Origin: GCA-002282575 sp964606405
GTDB taxonomy: Bacteria > Pseudomonadota > Gammaproteobacteria > Thiomicrospirales > Thiomicrospiraceae
NCBI GenBank assembly: GCA_964606405.1
Contig: CAZSGH010000002.1
Coordinates: 43,561 to 107,560 of the forward strand
DNA: 64,000 nt
Direction: 5' to 3'
In this document: positions 51,421 to 58,481 of the stretch, one piece after another
Layout of the letters: every line of letters begins with the position of its first letter
Numbering within the stretch: position 1 is the first letter of the stretch
Position numbers and translations under genes: made by a program
The notes under the pieces: model-generated
What the model was told of the DNA's origin: nothing
Seen by the model: the letters and a program-made list of their open reading frames with translations, nothing else
Database searches by the model: none

Positions 51421-52503
51421 CTAGCGTATCGTCATCAAGCGACCGTAATTGTCACCGGGCGTTAGTTCGATACCCTTGATGATGGGAACAAAACGATCTA
51501 AACGAGTGATGGTTAAATTGCCGTCTTCGTCCATTTCGCGTCGTTCGTCCTTTTCCTTAAAGGTGTTACCCTTAATCAGCAAAGTTCGTCCATCATCACT
51601 ATTGACGACACCCTCGATGTAGCCAGCAGCTAATGCCAAAGCCAAATGCCATTGTGTTAAATCACGCAAAGGCTTGGGTACGGCAGATTGAGACACGCCA
51701 CCAAACATGGCATCAAAACCACCCCAAAGCGTTGCCTTGTTGTGTTTTTGAATCTCCACTGCTAACTGTTCTGGCTCAAGCCGAACAATTCGCATGATAG
51801 GTAGCTGTCGCATTTCTGGAATGACATACGGATCTTGTGACGGATAATCTGGTAACTCAGGTGGTAGTTGACCACCACCAATTGACTCCAGTCGCTTAGC
51901 TGTTGCGGCATCCGTTGTGGATGATGCACGTTTCTTAGCGATAATCACGCACTGTTTGAATTGCTGCTCCGGTGCCATATAAGCCTGAACATCATAAAAC
52001 CACTTGGTGATCATCAAGGAAAATTCCTTGTCGAGCACGTAGTAGGGAACGATCATTACCAGCACACCATCGGACTGAAGTGTCGAGAAGGTTCGTCTGA
52101 AGAAAACTTTCTCCAGACGATCGGTACCTCGAGCATCACCCAATCCAGCCTTGTCGGTCACAATTTGACCGTAAGGTGGATTGAGCCACAGCAAGCCATA
52201 AGCGCGTAATGAAAGATTTACCTCGTTTAAGTCAGAATGAACGACTTGGTTCACTCGATCACTTGCTGCGAGATAACGATCTCGATTGATCTCAACACCA
52301 TGAGTTAGAATACTAGTCGGTTGCTCAAATTGTCTGACGACATCTGCAACCGCCAAACCTTCGCCACAACACGGGTCAAGCAAGGAAAAATTAGTTGATG
52401 ATGAATCCAATAGATAAGCGCAGCGCTTAACTGTTTCATCATCTGTGCGGTAATAGCCATCTTGCGCATAGTTATGGGCAAGACGGTCAAACATGAGTGC
52501 CAT
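51421..52503 (-). CDS. N6-adenine-type DNA methyltransferase
   Basis: Protein of 360 residues. Motif I LDPCCGEGLAV about 40-50 binds SAM; catalytic NPPY lies in LLWLNPPYGQ about 109-118. The C-terminal 150 residues are a probable target-recognition part. No cognate nuclease lies beside it, so it may protect the incoming element against restriction (inference). Leader copy 5 precedes it. Confidence 0.88.
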   Translation of the reverse strand: MALMFDRLAHNYAQDGYYRTDDETVKRCAYLLDSSSTNFSLLDPCCGEGLAVADVVRQFEQPTSILTHGVEINRDRYLAASDRVNQVVHSDLNEVNLSLRAYGLLWLNPPYGQIVTDKAGLGDARGTDRLEKVFFRRTFSTLQSDGVLVMIVPYYVLDKEFSLMITKWFYDVQAYMAPEQQFKQCVIIAKKRASSTTDAATAKRLESIGGGQLPPELPDYPSQDPYVIPEMRQLPIMRIVRLEPEQLAVEIQKHNKATLWGGFDAMFGGVSQSAVPKPLRDLTQWHLALALAAGYIEGVVNSDDGRTLLIKGNTFKEKDERREMDEDGNLTITRLDRFVPIIKGIELTPGDNYGRLMTIR

Positions 52504-52520
52504 AGTCGCTCTCCTTAAAA

Positions 52521-52559
52521 GGGAACGACTCCCCTACTGGGTGGCGTTCCCAGTAGGGT
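52521..52559 (-). promoter_or_regulatory. pseudoknot leader copy 5 (methyltransferase)
   Basis: CCCTACTGGG with CCCAGTAGGG, crossed by GGGAACG with CGTTCCC. Both stems are perfect. Confidence 0.82.
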
Positions 52560-52600
52560 GATAGAAAACAGCCCCGCGATGCGAGGCTATTGTTTGTTGA

Positions 52601-52723
52601 TTAACCTAAAATATTAGGTTTTGATTGTACTTCTGCTTCTCGCCTAGTAACTTCTTTCACGAGGAAATGTGCGCCAATAGCAAGCAAGCCAAGAAATAGT
52701 GATACTGCCAGTACGCCTAACAT
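52601..52723 (-). CDS. tiny single-helix membrane protein (40 aa)
   Basis: MLGVLAVSLFLGLLAIGAHF, then a charged tail (LVKEVTRREAEVQ). AGGAG lies before ATG. It follows the 94-residue membrane protein gene on the same transcript. Same layout as the other tiny proteins of the block. Confidence 0.65.
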   Translation of the reverse strand: MLGVLAVSLFLGLLAIGAHFLVKEVTRREAEVQSKPNILG

Positions 52724-52724
52724 A

Positions 52725-53006
52725 TCAGACTCCTTTAGACTTTGATAACGATACCAAGTATATACCAAACGCCAAAATTGGCAAAGACAACAAAATCAAT
52801 AAATGATCTTGATGTTCAAGGCCTCTAACTACGTCGTACACGCCTTTTGATGCAATTGCAATTGCTGAAAAAACAGTTTTTTCACCAATGCTGTACATCA
52901 GCTTCAAAACACCTTCTTTTCCAAGAGAAACTAATGTCTCCCAAGTATAAATGAGCAGCATCCAAACAGGAATGGACACGAAGTAAACGGTTAATATAGT
53001 CGTCAT
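52725..53006 (-). CDS. small multi-pass membrane protein
   Basis: Protein of 93 residues with hydrophobic helices about 5-25 and 70-88. ATG follows AGGGG and lies 12 bases after the DUF3275 gene; a longer start lies inside that gene. Unknown function. Confidence 0.65.
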   Translation of the reverse strand: MTTILTVYFVSIPVWMLLIYTWETLVSLGKEGVLKLMYSIGEKTVFSAIAIASKGVYDVVRGLEHQDHLLILLSLPILAFGIYLVSLSKSKGV

Positions 53007-53017
53007 GGTATCAACCC

Positions 53018-53617
53018 CTAGACCTTCTGCCAAACTTGAGCAATTGGGTCAAACTTATAACCATTAGCCTTCAGATAATCACGTTGCTGTCTAAACAGCT
53101 CACGATCTATCGTTGGGTCAAGTGTTATGGGTTGCCCTCCTGCGAGCACTGTTTCTAGTGTTTCAGGGTCGGCACCAAACAACTTGTTAACCAAGTCATC
53201 ATCTTGCTTTGGTGACAACACCGTTCCAGTTTCTGCCTCATCAGAATCAGAGCCAACAAATACCGTTGGCAACTGAATAATAGGCGGCATCCTAACTGTT
53301 GACTGTTGCTCCACAATAGGATCTTGCACCGGTGGTGCATCTGAGGTCTGATCGACCTCATCTGAGTGAGTGGATAAGATAATATCAGCCAGTTTTGCTC
53401 TAACTTCAATCATTACTTTTCCACGCCACGCCCATGAATGTGGGTAAATTTGCTCAACGAGAAATATGCCCTCATAGGTGCCAGGCTCAAACTGGTCAAG
53501 AATAGCATCGACGACTTTAAAGTCACCGATACCTGTTGTGAGATCACCAACAGAAAAGCTTCCATTTCTGCCAGTGACTGATTTAACAGCAATTTTGCCT
53601 TCGAGACGAATAGTCAT
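53018..53617 (-). CDS. DUF3275 family protein
   Basis: Protein of 199 residues. N-terminal domain IRLEGKIAVKSVTGRNGSFSVGDL...EPGTYEGIFLVEQI matches DUF3275, a family of ICE and plasmid leading regions. The C-terminus (DREFRQQRDYLKANGY-like) is helical. ATG chosen because the longer frame runs through leader copy 6. Confidence 0.82.
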   Translation of the reverse strand: MTIRLEGKIAVKSVTGRNGSFSVGDLTTGIGDFKVVDAILDQFEPGTYEGIFLVEQIYPHSWAWRGKVMIEVRAKLADIILSTHSDEVDQTSDAPPVQDPIVEQQSTVRMPPIIQLPTVFVGSDSDEAETGTVLSPKQDDDLVNKLFGADPETLETVLAGGQPITLDPTIDRELFRQQRDYLKANGYKFDPIAQVWQKV

Positions 53618-53646
53618 GGTATGACTCCTTATTTTGTTTGAAAATT

Positions 53647-53691
53647 CGGAGCACACCAAGCCCAACGGGACAGTCATGCCCCGATTGGGTT
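53647..53691 (-). promoter_or_regulatory. pseudoknot leader copy 6 (DUF3275)
   Basis: CCCAATCGGG with CCCGTTGGG, crossed by GGGGCA with TGCTCC (one G-U). Confidence 0.72.
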
Positions 53692-53716
53692 AAGTAAAAA
53701 ACACTAATGTGTAAGA

Positions 53717-53929
53717 TTAATAATTAGGTTCAGCTAATAGCATCATGCCTTTAGATAAGGTGATATGCTCACCCAATTCAAAAGACAACTCGACCACCAA
53801 GGTGATCCAGCACTTGGCGCATAGCGCATTAAGTTCTGATCCCTCGCAGGCAGTGATGACTTTTCCTGTACGCTGCTTGAAGTCATCGTACAATTCTTTT
53901 AACTGGAACTTGGTTGATATAGTTTTCAT
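53717..53929 (-). CDS. hypothetical small protein
   Basis: Seventy residues, soluble, with three cysteines (ACEGSELNALCAKCW). Leader copy 7 precedes it. No family recognised. Confidence 0.65.
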   Translation of the reverse strand: MKTISTKFQLKELYDDFKQRTGKVITACEGSELNALCAKCWITLVVELSFELGEHITLSKGMMLLAEPNY

Positions 53930-53945
53930 GGTGTATCTCTTAAGT

Positions 53946-53986
53946 GGAATACACCAACCCCTTGGGAATAATGTATCCCCGTGGGT
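53946..53986 (-). promoter_or_regulatory. pseudoknot leader copy 7
   Basis: Stem 1 is short (ACCC/GGGGT plus GGGGA/TTCCC). Stem 2, GGGATACA with TGTATTCC, is strong. The sequence differs much from copy 2 but the arrangement is the same. Confidence 0.68.
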
Positions 53987-54003
53987 AAAGGTATTTTTTG
54001 AAA

Positions 54004-54186
54004 TTAAGCTGCACGAACACCAATTTTGACATTAGTGTTCCGCTCATTAATGACGCCGATCGCTTTTAATCGACGCACGGCAGAAAACCATGCATCCATC
54101 GATGTTCGCGCGACAACTTCAATGACTTCATGACGTGCGATATTGTGTTGATAAAACTGCATATCGACGAGGTATAGTTTGTTCAT
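54004..54186 (-). CDS. hypothetical small protein
   Basis: Sixty residues starting MNKLYLVDMQFYQHN. GGAGAACC before ATG and leader copy 8 just upstream. The longer frame spans the leader and is not used. Likely a compact alpha/beta protein; unknown function. Confidence 0.62.
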   Translation of the reverse strand: MNKLYLVDMQFYQHNIARHEVIEVVARTSMDAWFSAVRRLKAIGVINERNTNVKIGVRAA

Positions 54187-54210
54187 AAGGTTCTCCAATT
54201 TGAAAACAAA

Positions 54211-54250
54211 AAGGAACCTTACCCCACTGGGATTGGTTCCCAGAGGGTTG
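54211..54250 (-). promoter_or_regulatory. pseudoknot leader copy 8
   Basis: CCCTCTGGGA with TCCCAGTGGGG (one mismatch), crossed by GGGAACC with GGTTCC. Confidence 0.78.
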
Positions 54251-54371
54251 TTGAGTGATGACACCGAGGCATCGCCGCGTGTGTCTGTTTGATATGTGTC
54301 AGTTATTGTGCTGACTGATTGAAGGTTACGTCCCGCCAAAAGGCTAGTTGCTCGAAGGGACTTAGCAACAA
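54241..54371. repeat. duplicated upstream block, copy 1
   Basis: About 130 bases almost shared with a block 3.2 kb away: GGGTTGTTGA, GATGACACCGAGGC, GCCGCGTGTGTCT, and a 46-base perfectly conserved end starting GGTTACGTCCCGCC and ending TTAGCAAC. In that end, GTCCC/GGGAC and GTTGCT/AGCAAC interlock as a pseudoknot. It precedes a leader and gene, so it may be promoter plus 5' UTR. Confidence 0.8.
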
Positions 54372-54533
54372 TATTCCTAAGATAGCATCAAATTAATGCC
54401 ACCTTAGGAATATCACTGTAACGTGATACCCAGGAATTCATGCCAGTGTTACTGGCTCATGATAAAGCCTGGTCATTCGGGGTGACCGCCCCTATTTATT
54501 AATTTGAAACTGAGTAATACCGCCTGTTCACAC

Positions 54534-54573
54534 AGGTTCTTCCAAATATCCGACGGGACACTTGGAAGAACCT
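54534..54573. other. perfect 12-bp hairpin, role unclear
   Basis: AGGTTCTTCCAA and TTGGAAGAACCT around a 16-base loop, just after the stop of the 35-aa gene. No T tract in either direction. It could be an end-of-transcript structure or an unusual leader. Confidence 0.6.
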
Positions 54574-54592
54574 GCAAGGCAGGTCCAAAGAG

Positions 54593-54700
54593 TTAGTGTT
54601 TGCCGTGATCTCGCTGATATTTCAACCATAAGACCAATACAGTCGCTGCGACCGCAACAAATAAGCTGAAGCCCATAACGAAAATATCCATATCAGACAT
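54593..54700 (-). CDS. tiny single-helix membrane protein (35 aa)
   Basis: MSDMDIFVMGFSLFVAVAAT, then VLVLWLKYQ and a basic, His-ended tail. GGAG lies before ATG. Downstream member of the mini-operon headed by leader copy 9. Confidence 0.65.
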   Translation of the reverse strand: MSDMDIFVMGFSLFVAVAATVLVLWLKYQRDHGKH

Positions 54701-54742
54701 AATAATTTACTCCTTCACAAAACCAAGCACAGAAGTGCCAAA

Positions 54743-54880
54743 TTATTTTTTAGCTTGAAGTCCACGCTCTGTCACTTTGCTCATCCAATCAAGAAGGTCT
54801 TTCACTAATAGGAGTGGAGCAAAGAAACCTCGAGGCGTTTCTTTCATTCCAATAATAAATCCTTTCATAAAGTCACTCAT
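54743..54880 (-). CDS. small hypothetical protein (45 aa)
   Basis: MSDFMKGFIIGMKETPRGFF followed by an amphipathic helix and Lys-rich end. Start overlaps the end of the preceding gene; GAGGAAC before ATG. The longer frame starts inside that gene and is rejected. Confidence 0.6.
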   Translation of the reverse strand: MSDFMKGFIIGMKETPRGFFAPLLLVKDLLDWMSKVTERGLQAKK

Positions 54881-55133
54881 GGTCAAGTTCCTCAATCGCT
54901 TTTTTGGTTGATGTAACCAACCACCAAACAAAGACTACGGCATCAACGATAAAAATGATTTTATCGATATACCCCAGTAGTGTAATGATTAGCCAGTCAA
55001 ATATGATCCCTTCTGCGTAGTGTACCAAAGAGTGAATACTAATGGTTACAACGACTAAAAAAGAAAACATCAGTGCGCCAAATATGAGATGAGAAGCAAA
55101 CTCACCAGCAACTTGTTTATTAGATTTAGCCAT
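54873..55133 (-). CDS. small membrane protein, three or four helices
   Basis: Protein of 86 residues. Hydrophobic segments about 13-33, 40-55 and 56-75, and a charged C-terminus. Leader copy 9 precedes it. Unknown function. Confidence 0.68.
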   Translation of the reverse strand: MAKSNKQVAGEFASHLIFGALMFSFLVVVTISIHSLVHYAEGIIFDWLIITLLGYIDKIIFIVDAVVFVWWLVTSTKKAIEELDHE

Positions 55134-55165
55134 AAAAGCTCCTCTGGTTAGGTTAAAAAACCATC

Positions 55166-55208
55166 GGAGCTTTTAACCCCATCGAGATTAAAATCCCGAT
55201 GGGGTTAA
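55166..55208 (-). promoter_or_regulatory. pseudoknot leader copy 9
   Basis: AACCCCATCGGGA with TCTCGATGGGGTT (12 of 13 pairs), crossed by GGGATTTTAA with TTAAAAGCTCC. Stem 2 sequence is unlike copy 2 yet still complementary. Confidence 0.8.
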
Positions 55209-55223
55209 GTTGAAAAAAATCCC

Positions 55224-55700
55224 TTAATAAGGAATATCCGCATCATCACCATAGAGGCGAGGATCGTTCTGAGTCATAGGAATATCCCAATCATCAGGCC
55301 AATCTGCATCTGCAGGCTGTTGCGCTTGATTTGTTGTAGCATCAGCTGCTTTGCGACTACCGCCACCTAGCATCTGCATCTGACCGTTCACGTCAACCAC
55401 AACTTCTGTGGAATAGCGATCTTGACCAGATTGATCTTGCCACTTGCGAGTCTGCAATTTACCTTGGATGAACACTTGGCTACCCTTGGTTAAATACTGA
55501 CCAGCAATCTCAGCAAGCTTGCCAAAAATTACAACACGGTGCCATTCAGTCTTTTCTTGACGTTGACCACTTTGCTTGTCTGTCCATTGCTCACTTGTCG
55601 CAATGTTCAACGTAGCAATCGCAGCACCAGCAGACGTATAACGTACTTCTGGGTCGCGACCTAATGTACCGATAATTTGAACTTGATTTAATCCACGCAT
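55224..55700 (-). CDS. ssb: single-stranded DNA-binding protein
   Basis: Protein of 158 residues: OB-fold about 1-105 (MRGLNQVQIIGTLGRDPEVRY, EWHRVVIFGKLAEIAGQYL), linker, and acidic tail ending DADIPY in place of the usual D-D-I-P-F. Binds the transferred single strand. Leader copy 10 precedes it. Confidence 0.95.
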   Translation of the reverse strand: MRGLNQVQIIGTLGRDPEVRYTSAGAAIATLNIATSEQWTDKQSGQRQEKTEWHRVVIFGKLAEIAGQYLTKGSQVFIQGKLQTRKWQDQSGQDRYSTEVVVDVNGQMQMLGGGSRKAADATTNQAQQPADADWPDDWDIPMTQNDPRLYGDDADIPY

Positions 55701-55727
55701 GATGATTCTCCAATATGAAAATTAAAT

Positions 55728-55766
55728 GGGAACCATCCCCTAACGGGATTTGGTTCCCGAAGGGTT
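55728..55766 (-). promoter_or_regulatory. pseudoknot leader copy 10 (ssb)
   Basis: CCCTTCGGGA with TCCCGTTAGGG, crossed by GGGAACCA with TGGTTCCC (perfect). Confidence 0.82.
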
Positions 55767-55954
55767 TATGTGAAAAAAGGTTGCCATACACACACAGGCG
55801 GCGTGCGTGTTGTATGGCCAGTTAAACTGTATTGGTGCGAGCGGTATCAGATTTGTGCTCTTGATGATCCGCAGGCTATTTAAAAACTGCATTAAGCAGT
55901 GATACGTTGAAAGTTACATCCCAGCCTTTCAGGGAACAATGGCGTTACAAAACC
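55767..55954. other. intergenic region before ssb leader
   Basis: No ORF. Contains CCATACA...TGTATGG, an inverted pair around a GC-rich centre, and AAAGTTACATCCCAGCC...GGGAACAA, a degenerate relative of the duplicated pseudoknot block. A promoter region for ssb is likely. Confidence 0.5.
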
Positions 55955-56446
55955 TTATGCAGCTTGTCGTTGCTGAGCCAAATTAGGCTGAGCATCTTGT
56001 TGTGCTGGAAGCGGTGTTACGCTTGGCTCAACATGATAAATTGCATTCAGGTCAATAGCTTCGCCATCAATCCATAAACTAGAAATCTTTAGAAGACGAG
56101 CTTTAATCTTAAAGCGAATTTCTTCTTTTCCTTCTTTGTTTTTGATCGGGTAGCTCTCTGGTTTTAGATCGCCACATTCAAAGGATGCAAACACTTTTTT
56201 AGCATCAACTTGCTTCGAGACATAATCAATTACTGCTTTAGCTTGATCTGTTTTAGCCAACATCTCAAATTGAGTGTATTCAACAGACTCTTTCTCGCCA
56301 TGAATAGCATTAATTGTGATCGCAAATTGTTGTTGAGCATTACGACCCTTACCGAAAGAAACGATACGGGGACGATTAATGTATCCAACACCACGTGCAA
56401 TTAAGTCATAGTAGTTTGATGTGTTAGTTGTGTTAGTTGTAGTCAT
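55955..56446 (-). CDS. DUF3577 (STY4534-type) protein
   Basis: Protein of 163 residues. YYDLIARGVGYINRPRIV and FAITINAIHGEKESVEY match DUF3577, found on ICEs and linked to replication or ssDNA handling. C-terminus is Gln/Pro-rich. Leader copy 11 precedes it, in a duplicated stretch. Confidence 0.85.
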   Translation of the reverse strand: MTTTNTTNTSNYYDLIARGVGYINRPRIVSFGKGRNAQQQFAITINAIHGEKESVEYTQFEMLAKTDQAKAVIDYVSKQVDAKKVFASFECGDLKPESYPIKNKEGKEEIRFKIKARLLKISSLWIDGEAIDLNAIYHVEPSVTPLPAQQDAQPNLAQQRQAA

Positions 56447-56477
56447 GATAGTTCTCCAGAACTTAAAAGGATAAATT

Positions 56478-56522
56478 CACGGGTACAACTATCTCCCAAC
56501 GGGATTAGTGTCCCGTGTGGGT
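56478..56522 (-). promoter_or_regulatory. pseudoknot leader copy 11
   Basis: CCCACACGGGA with TCCCGTTGGG, crossed by CGGGACACTA with TAGTTGTACCCG (with bulges). Together with the gene-proximal flank it is nearly identical to copy 12. Confidence 0.75.
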
Positions 56523-56548
56523 AAAATTATTAAAGGCAGCTAACTTTG

Positions 56549-56821
56549 TTAGCAACCAGTATAGAACGCAAACTCGTTGAAAGCTGCTTGGCGTTGCTCG
56601 TAACTGCGACGTATATCTCCTGAAAATAGCGACCGATTACTCGGTTTACCACAATCAAGGTGTTTATCGATTACATCATAAAGCGACACTAAGTTTGGCT
56701 TTTGCTTTAAGTTGGTCGTCGTTGAAATATTCGCACTTACAACAGGTTTGGGCTTGGTAGCCGCTGCCCGAGAAGTTGGAACAAATAAAGAGATAGCATT
56801 CGCTAATAAGTATTGAATCAT
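56549..56821 (-). CDS. hypothetical small protein
   Basis: Ninety residues. Hydrophobic start (MIQYLLANAISLFV), Lys/Pro-rich middle, then a conserved-looking SLYDVIDKHLDCGKPSNRSL and final Cys. Leader copy 12 precedes it. Confidence 0.62.
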   Translation of the reverse strand: MIQYLLANAISLFVPTSRAAATKPKPVVSANISTTTNLKQKPNLVSLYDVIDKHLDCGKPSNRSLFSGDIRRSYEQRQAAFNEFAFYTGC

Positions 56822-56852
56822 GATAGTTCTCCAGAACTTAAAAGGATAAATT

Positions 56853-56897
56853 CACGGGCACAACTATCTCCCAACGGGATTAGTGTCCCGTGTGGGT
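56853..56897 (-). promoter_or_regulatory. pseudoknot leader copy 12
   Basis: One base differs from copy 11 over about 78 bases, within the second stem (GTGCCC here, GTACCC there). Here GGGCAC-type pairing with GGGACAC is better. Confidence 0.75.
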
Positions 56898-56907
56898 TGG
56901 TTTGAAT

Positions 56908-57027
56908 TTAGACTAAGTAACCTTTGCTTCTTAAAAATGCTCTTTCTTTTCTCTCGAAATAACGAGGAAACAGCGCTTTGATAAGATACAAAATACCAAG
57001 TGCAAATAATGCTTTGATGGTGCTCAT
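56908..57027 (-). CDS. tiny membrane protein (39 aa)
   Basis: MSTIKALFALGILYLIKALF, then a strongly basic tail (PRYFERKERAFLRSK). GGAGAG before ATG; leader copy 13 is directly upstream. Confidence 0.68.
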   Translation of the reverse strand: MSTIKALFALGILYLIKALFPRYFERKERAFLRSKGYLV

Positions 57028-57044
57028 AATAGCTCTCCAAAAAT

Positions 57045-57083
57045 GGGAACTACCGCCCGCCTGGGAGATGTTCCCAGAGGGTT
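57045..57083 (-). promoter_or_regulatory. pseudoknot leader copy 13
   Basis: CCCTCTGGGA with TCCCAGGCGGG, crossed by GGGAAC with GTTCCC. Confidence 0.75.
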
Positions 57084-57109
57084 GTTGAGTGATGTTAGCG
57101 CTGGGCTAA

Positions 57110-57223
57110 CTAAGCGTTATTATGTTTACGCTGCCAGTATAAATAACCGACCAATGCAAACATAGCGATAAGCACAAATGTGCTAAATGAAAAAACAACT
57201 AAGTCAACATTACTACTGAACAT
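57110..57223 (-). CDS. tiny single-helix membrane protein (37 aa)
   Basis: MFSSNVDLVVFSFSTFVLIA followed by MFALVGYLYWQRKHNNA. AAGGAG upstream; overlaps the end of the preceding gene by 11 bases. A GTTAGC/GCTAAC hairpin touches its stop. Confidence 0.65.
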   Translation of the reverse strand: MFSSNVDLVVFSFSTFVLIAMFALVGYLYWQRKHNNA

Positions 57224-57410
57224 TGTTTTTCTCCTTAATTAAACCAAGAACAAGTATTCCAGCAATCATAAATAATACAGTCTCAATCGAGGCCATAGTA
57301 AACATGATGATATTACCGTTTTCGAGTCCTTTATAGCCAAAATACCCAAATTGAGCTATGGCAATGATTTTAGCGAAGTCAGCTAGATACTTCAACTGAT
57401 CGTTATTCAC
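57213..57410 (-). CDS. small two-helix membrane protein
   Basis: Sixty-five residues with helices about 14-28 and 35-58. GTG start lies seven bases after GGAG in GGAGAACACC; the TTG 12 bases earlier overlaps that site. Leader copy 14 precedes it. First gene of the minus-strand block. Confidence 0.65.
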   Translation of the reverse strand: MNNDQLKYLADFAKIIAIAQFGYFGYKGLENGNIIMFTMASIETVLFMIAGILVLGLIKEKNNVQ

Positions 57411-57426
57411 GGTGTTCTCCAAAAAA

Positions 57427-57465
57427 GGGAACTATCGCCCGCCTGGGAGATGTTCCCAGAGGGTT
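57427..57465 (-). promoter_or_regulatory. pseudoknot leader copy 14
   Basis: Same two stems as copy 13. One base change in the second stem's flank. The most upstream copy of the block. Confidence 0.75.
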
Positions 57466-57585
57466 GTTGAATGATGACACCGAGGCGTTGCCGCGTGTGT
57501 CTAGTTGAATTGTGTCAAATTAAATTGACTGATTAAAGGTTACGTCCCGCCAAAAGGCTAGTTGCTCGAAGGGACTTAGCAACAA
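57457..57585. repeat. duplicated upstream block, copy 2
   Basis: Partner of the block near the 54.3 kb leader. Its 46-base end (GGTTACGTCCCGCC to TTAGCAAC) is identical in both copies while the middle varies, so that end is under constraint. It probably starts the long minus-strand block. Confidence 0.8.
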
Positions 57586-58120
57586 AATTACTCAACACTG
57601 CTCCATACAGAACCGATTTGTGTAATTTTGCTTAATTTTTCGTTAAACGAAACCCTGCCGACTAAAGCATGATTGTTTTGAGAGTTGCTTGTAGTTTGAG
57701 ACAAGTTACAAATTGAATTTGCAAAAAGCCCTTACCGCAAGGCAATAAATTTTTGATAGCAACAACGTGCTGAATGACTATATTTTAATGGCTTGTTTAC
57801 GGTGTTCGCATACTAGGAGGTGGTTCGTTTGCCATCAACAACACCTCAAACACACAGGATTTGTCTATTGCTAGACTACGTAGGCTCTCAATCCCTTAGC
57901 CAACTACTACCTCTTACGTCTCGGTAGGCTGCGGTCAAAATATGACTTCATCAATCTTAATTAAGTTGGCAGCTTTGCCATCAACTCAACACCTTTATAC
58001 GAAATTTAATCCAATTAAATTTCAATGTCAATAGGTCTTTAGATTTTATTTGTTATGTTGCCTATGACGAATCGATTATAATCTAGCGACATTAGATTAC
58101 ATGCAAAATCGGAGTAGTTG
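57586..58120. promoter_or_regulatory. long intergenic region, candidate origin or regulatory zone
   Basis: About 530 bases without a credible ORF, between the minus-strand block and plus-strand genes. It has dyads such as AATTTAATCCAATTAAATT and GGTGTT...AACACC, and several AT-rich tracts. Its position beside ssb-type leading genes suits an oriT or single-strand promoter, but no known nic consensus is recognised. Confidence 0.45.
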
Positions 58121-58306
58121 ATGCGCAATTATGCAGAAATCCATGACAGTAACGACATTAAAATCGCTGATATTGTTCTAGCCGTTGAAGCATTAAGAAT
58201 CTGTCAGATCGAGCCGCATCCCAATATCGTCAATGTTTGGATGGGTGGATTCTTCAACGTCACCACCATAGAACGTCATCTGATCACCATTGGGGTAAGA
58301 GACTAA
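58121..58306 (+). CDS. small hypothetical protein
   Basis: Sixty-one residues, soluble (MRNYAEIHDSNDIKIADIVL at the start). ATG chosen; a TTG lies one codon upstream. Own terminator follows. No family recognised. Confidence 0.55.
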   Translation: MRNYAEIHDSNDIKIADIVLAVEALRICQIEPHPNIVNVWMGGFFNVTTIERHLITIGVRD

Positions 58307-58357
58307 ATACGGTTTTGGTTTTTTTGATATAATCCGCACTTAATGACCATCCTTTAG

Positions 58358-58379
58358 CCTGCATCAAGCAGGTTTTTTT
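58358..58379 (+). terminator. rho-independent terminator
   Basis: CCTGC - ATCAA - GCAGG followed by seven T. It separates the small gene from the umuDC-like operon. Confidence 0.8.
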
Positions 58380-58424
58380 ATGGGCGATAAATCCCCGCAG
58401 CTCAACGTGAAAAACATAGTTCTT

Positions 58425-58453
58425 TTGCAAAAATAGAACAATCGTTCTATAAT
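58425..58453 (+). promoter_or_regulatory. umuDC promoter with palindromic operator
   Basis: TTGCAA and TATAAT with 17-base spacing. The spacer and -10 contain TAGAAC-AATC-GTTCTA. The GAAC-N4-GTTC core resembles the Gram-positive LexA box rather than the gammaproteobacterial CTGT-N8-ACAG. A repressor here would block polymerase directly. Confidence 0.7.
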
Positions 58454-58481
58454 AATTCTGTTTCCATTCGAGATAAGCATC

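Noticed and set aside
48225..57465. Repeated GGGAACC-type sequences as a CRISPR array
   Set aside because: Spacing is irregular, each repeat lies before a start codon, and the intervals are genes, not spacers.
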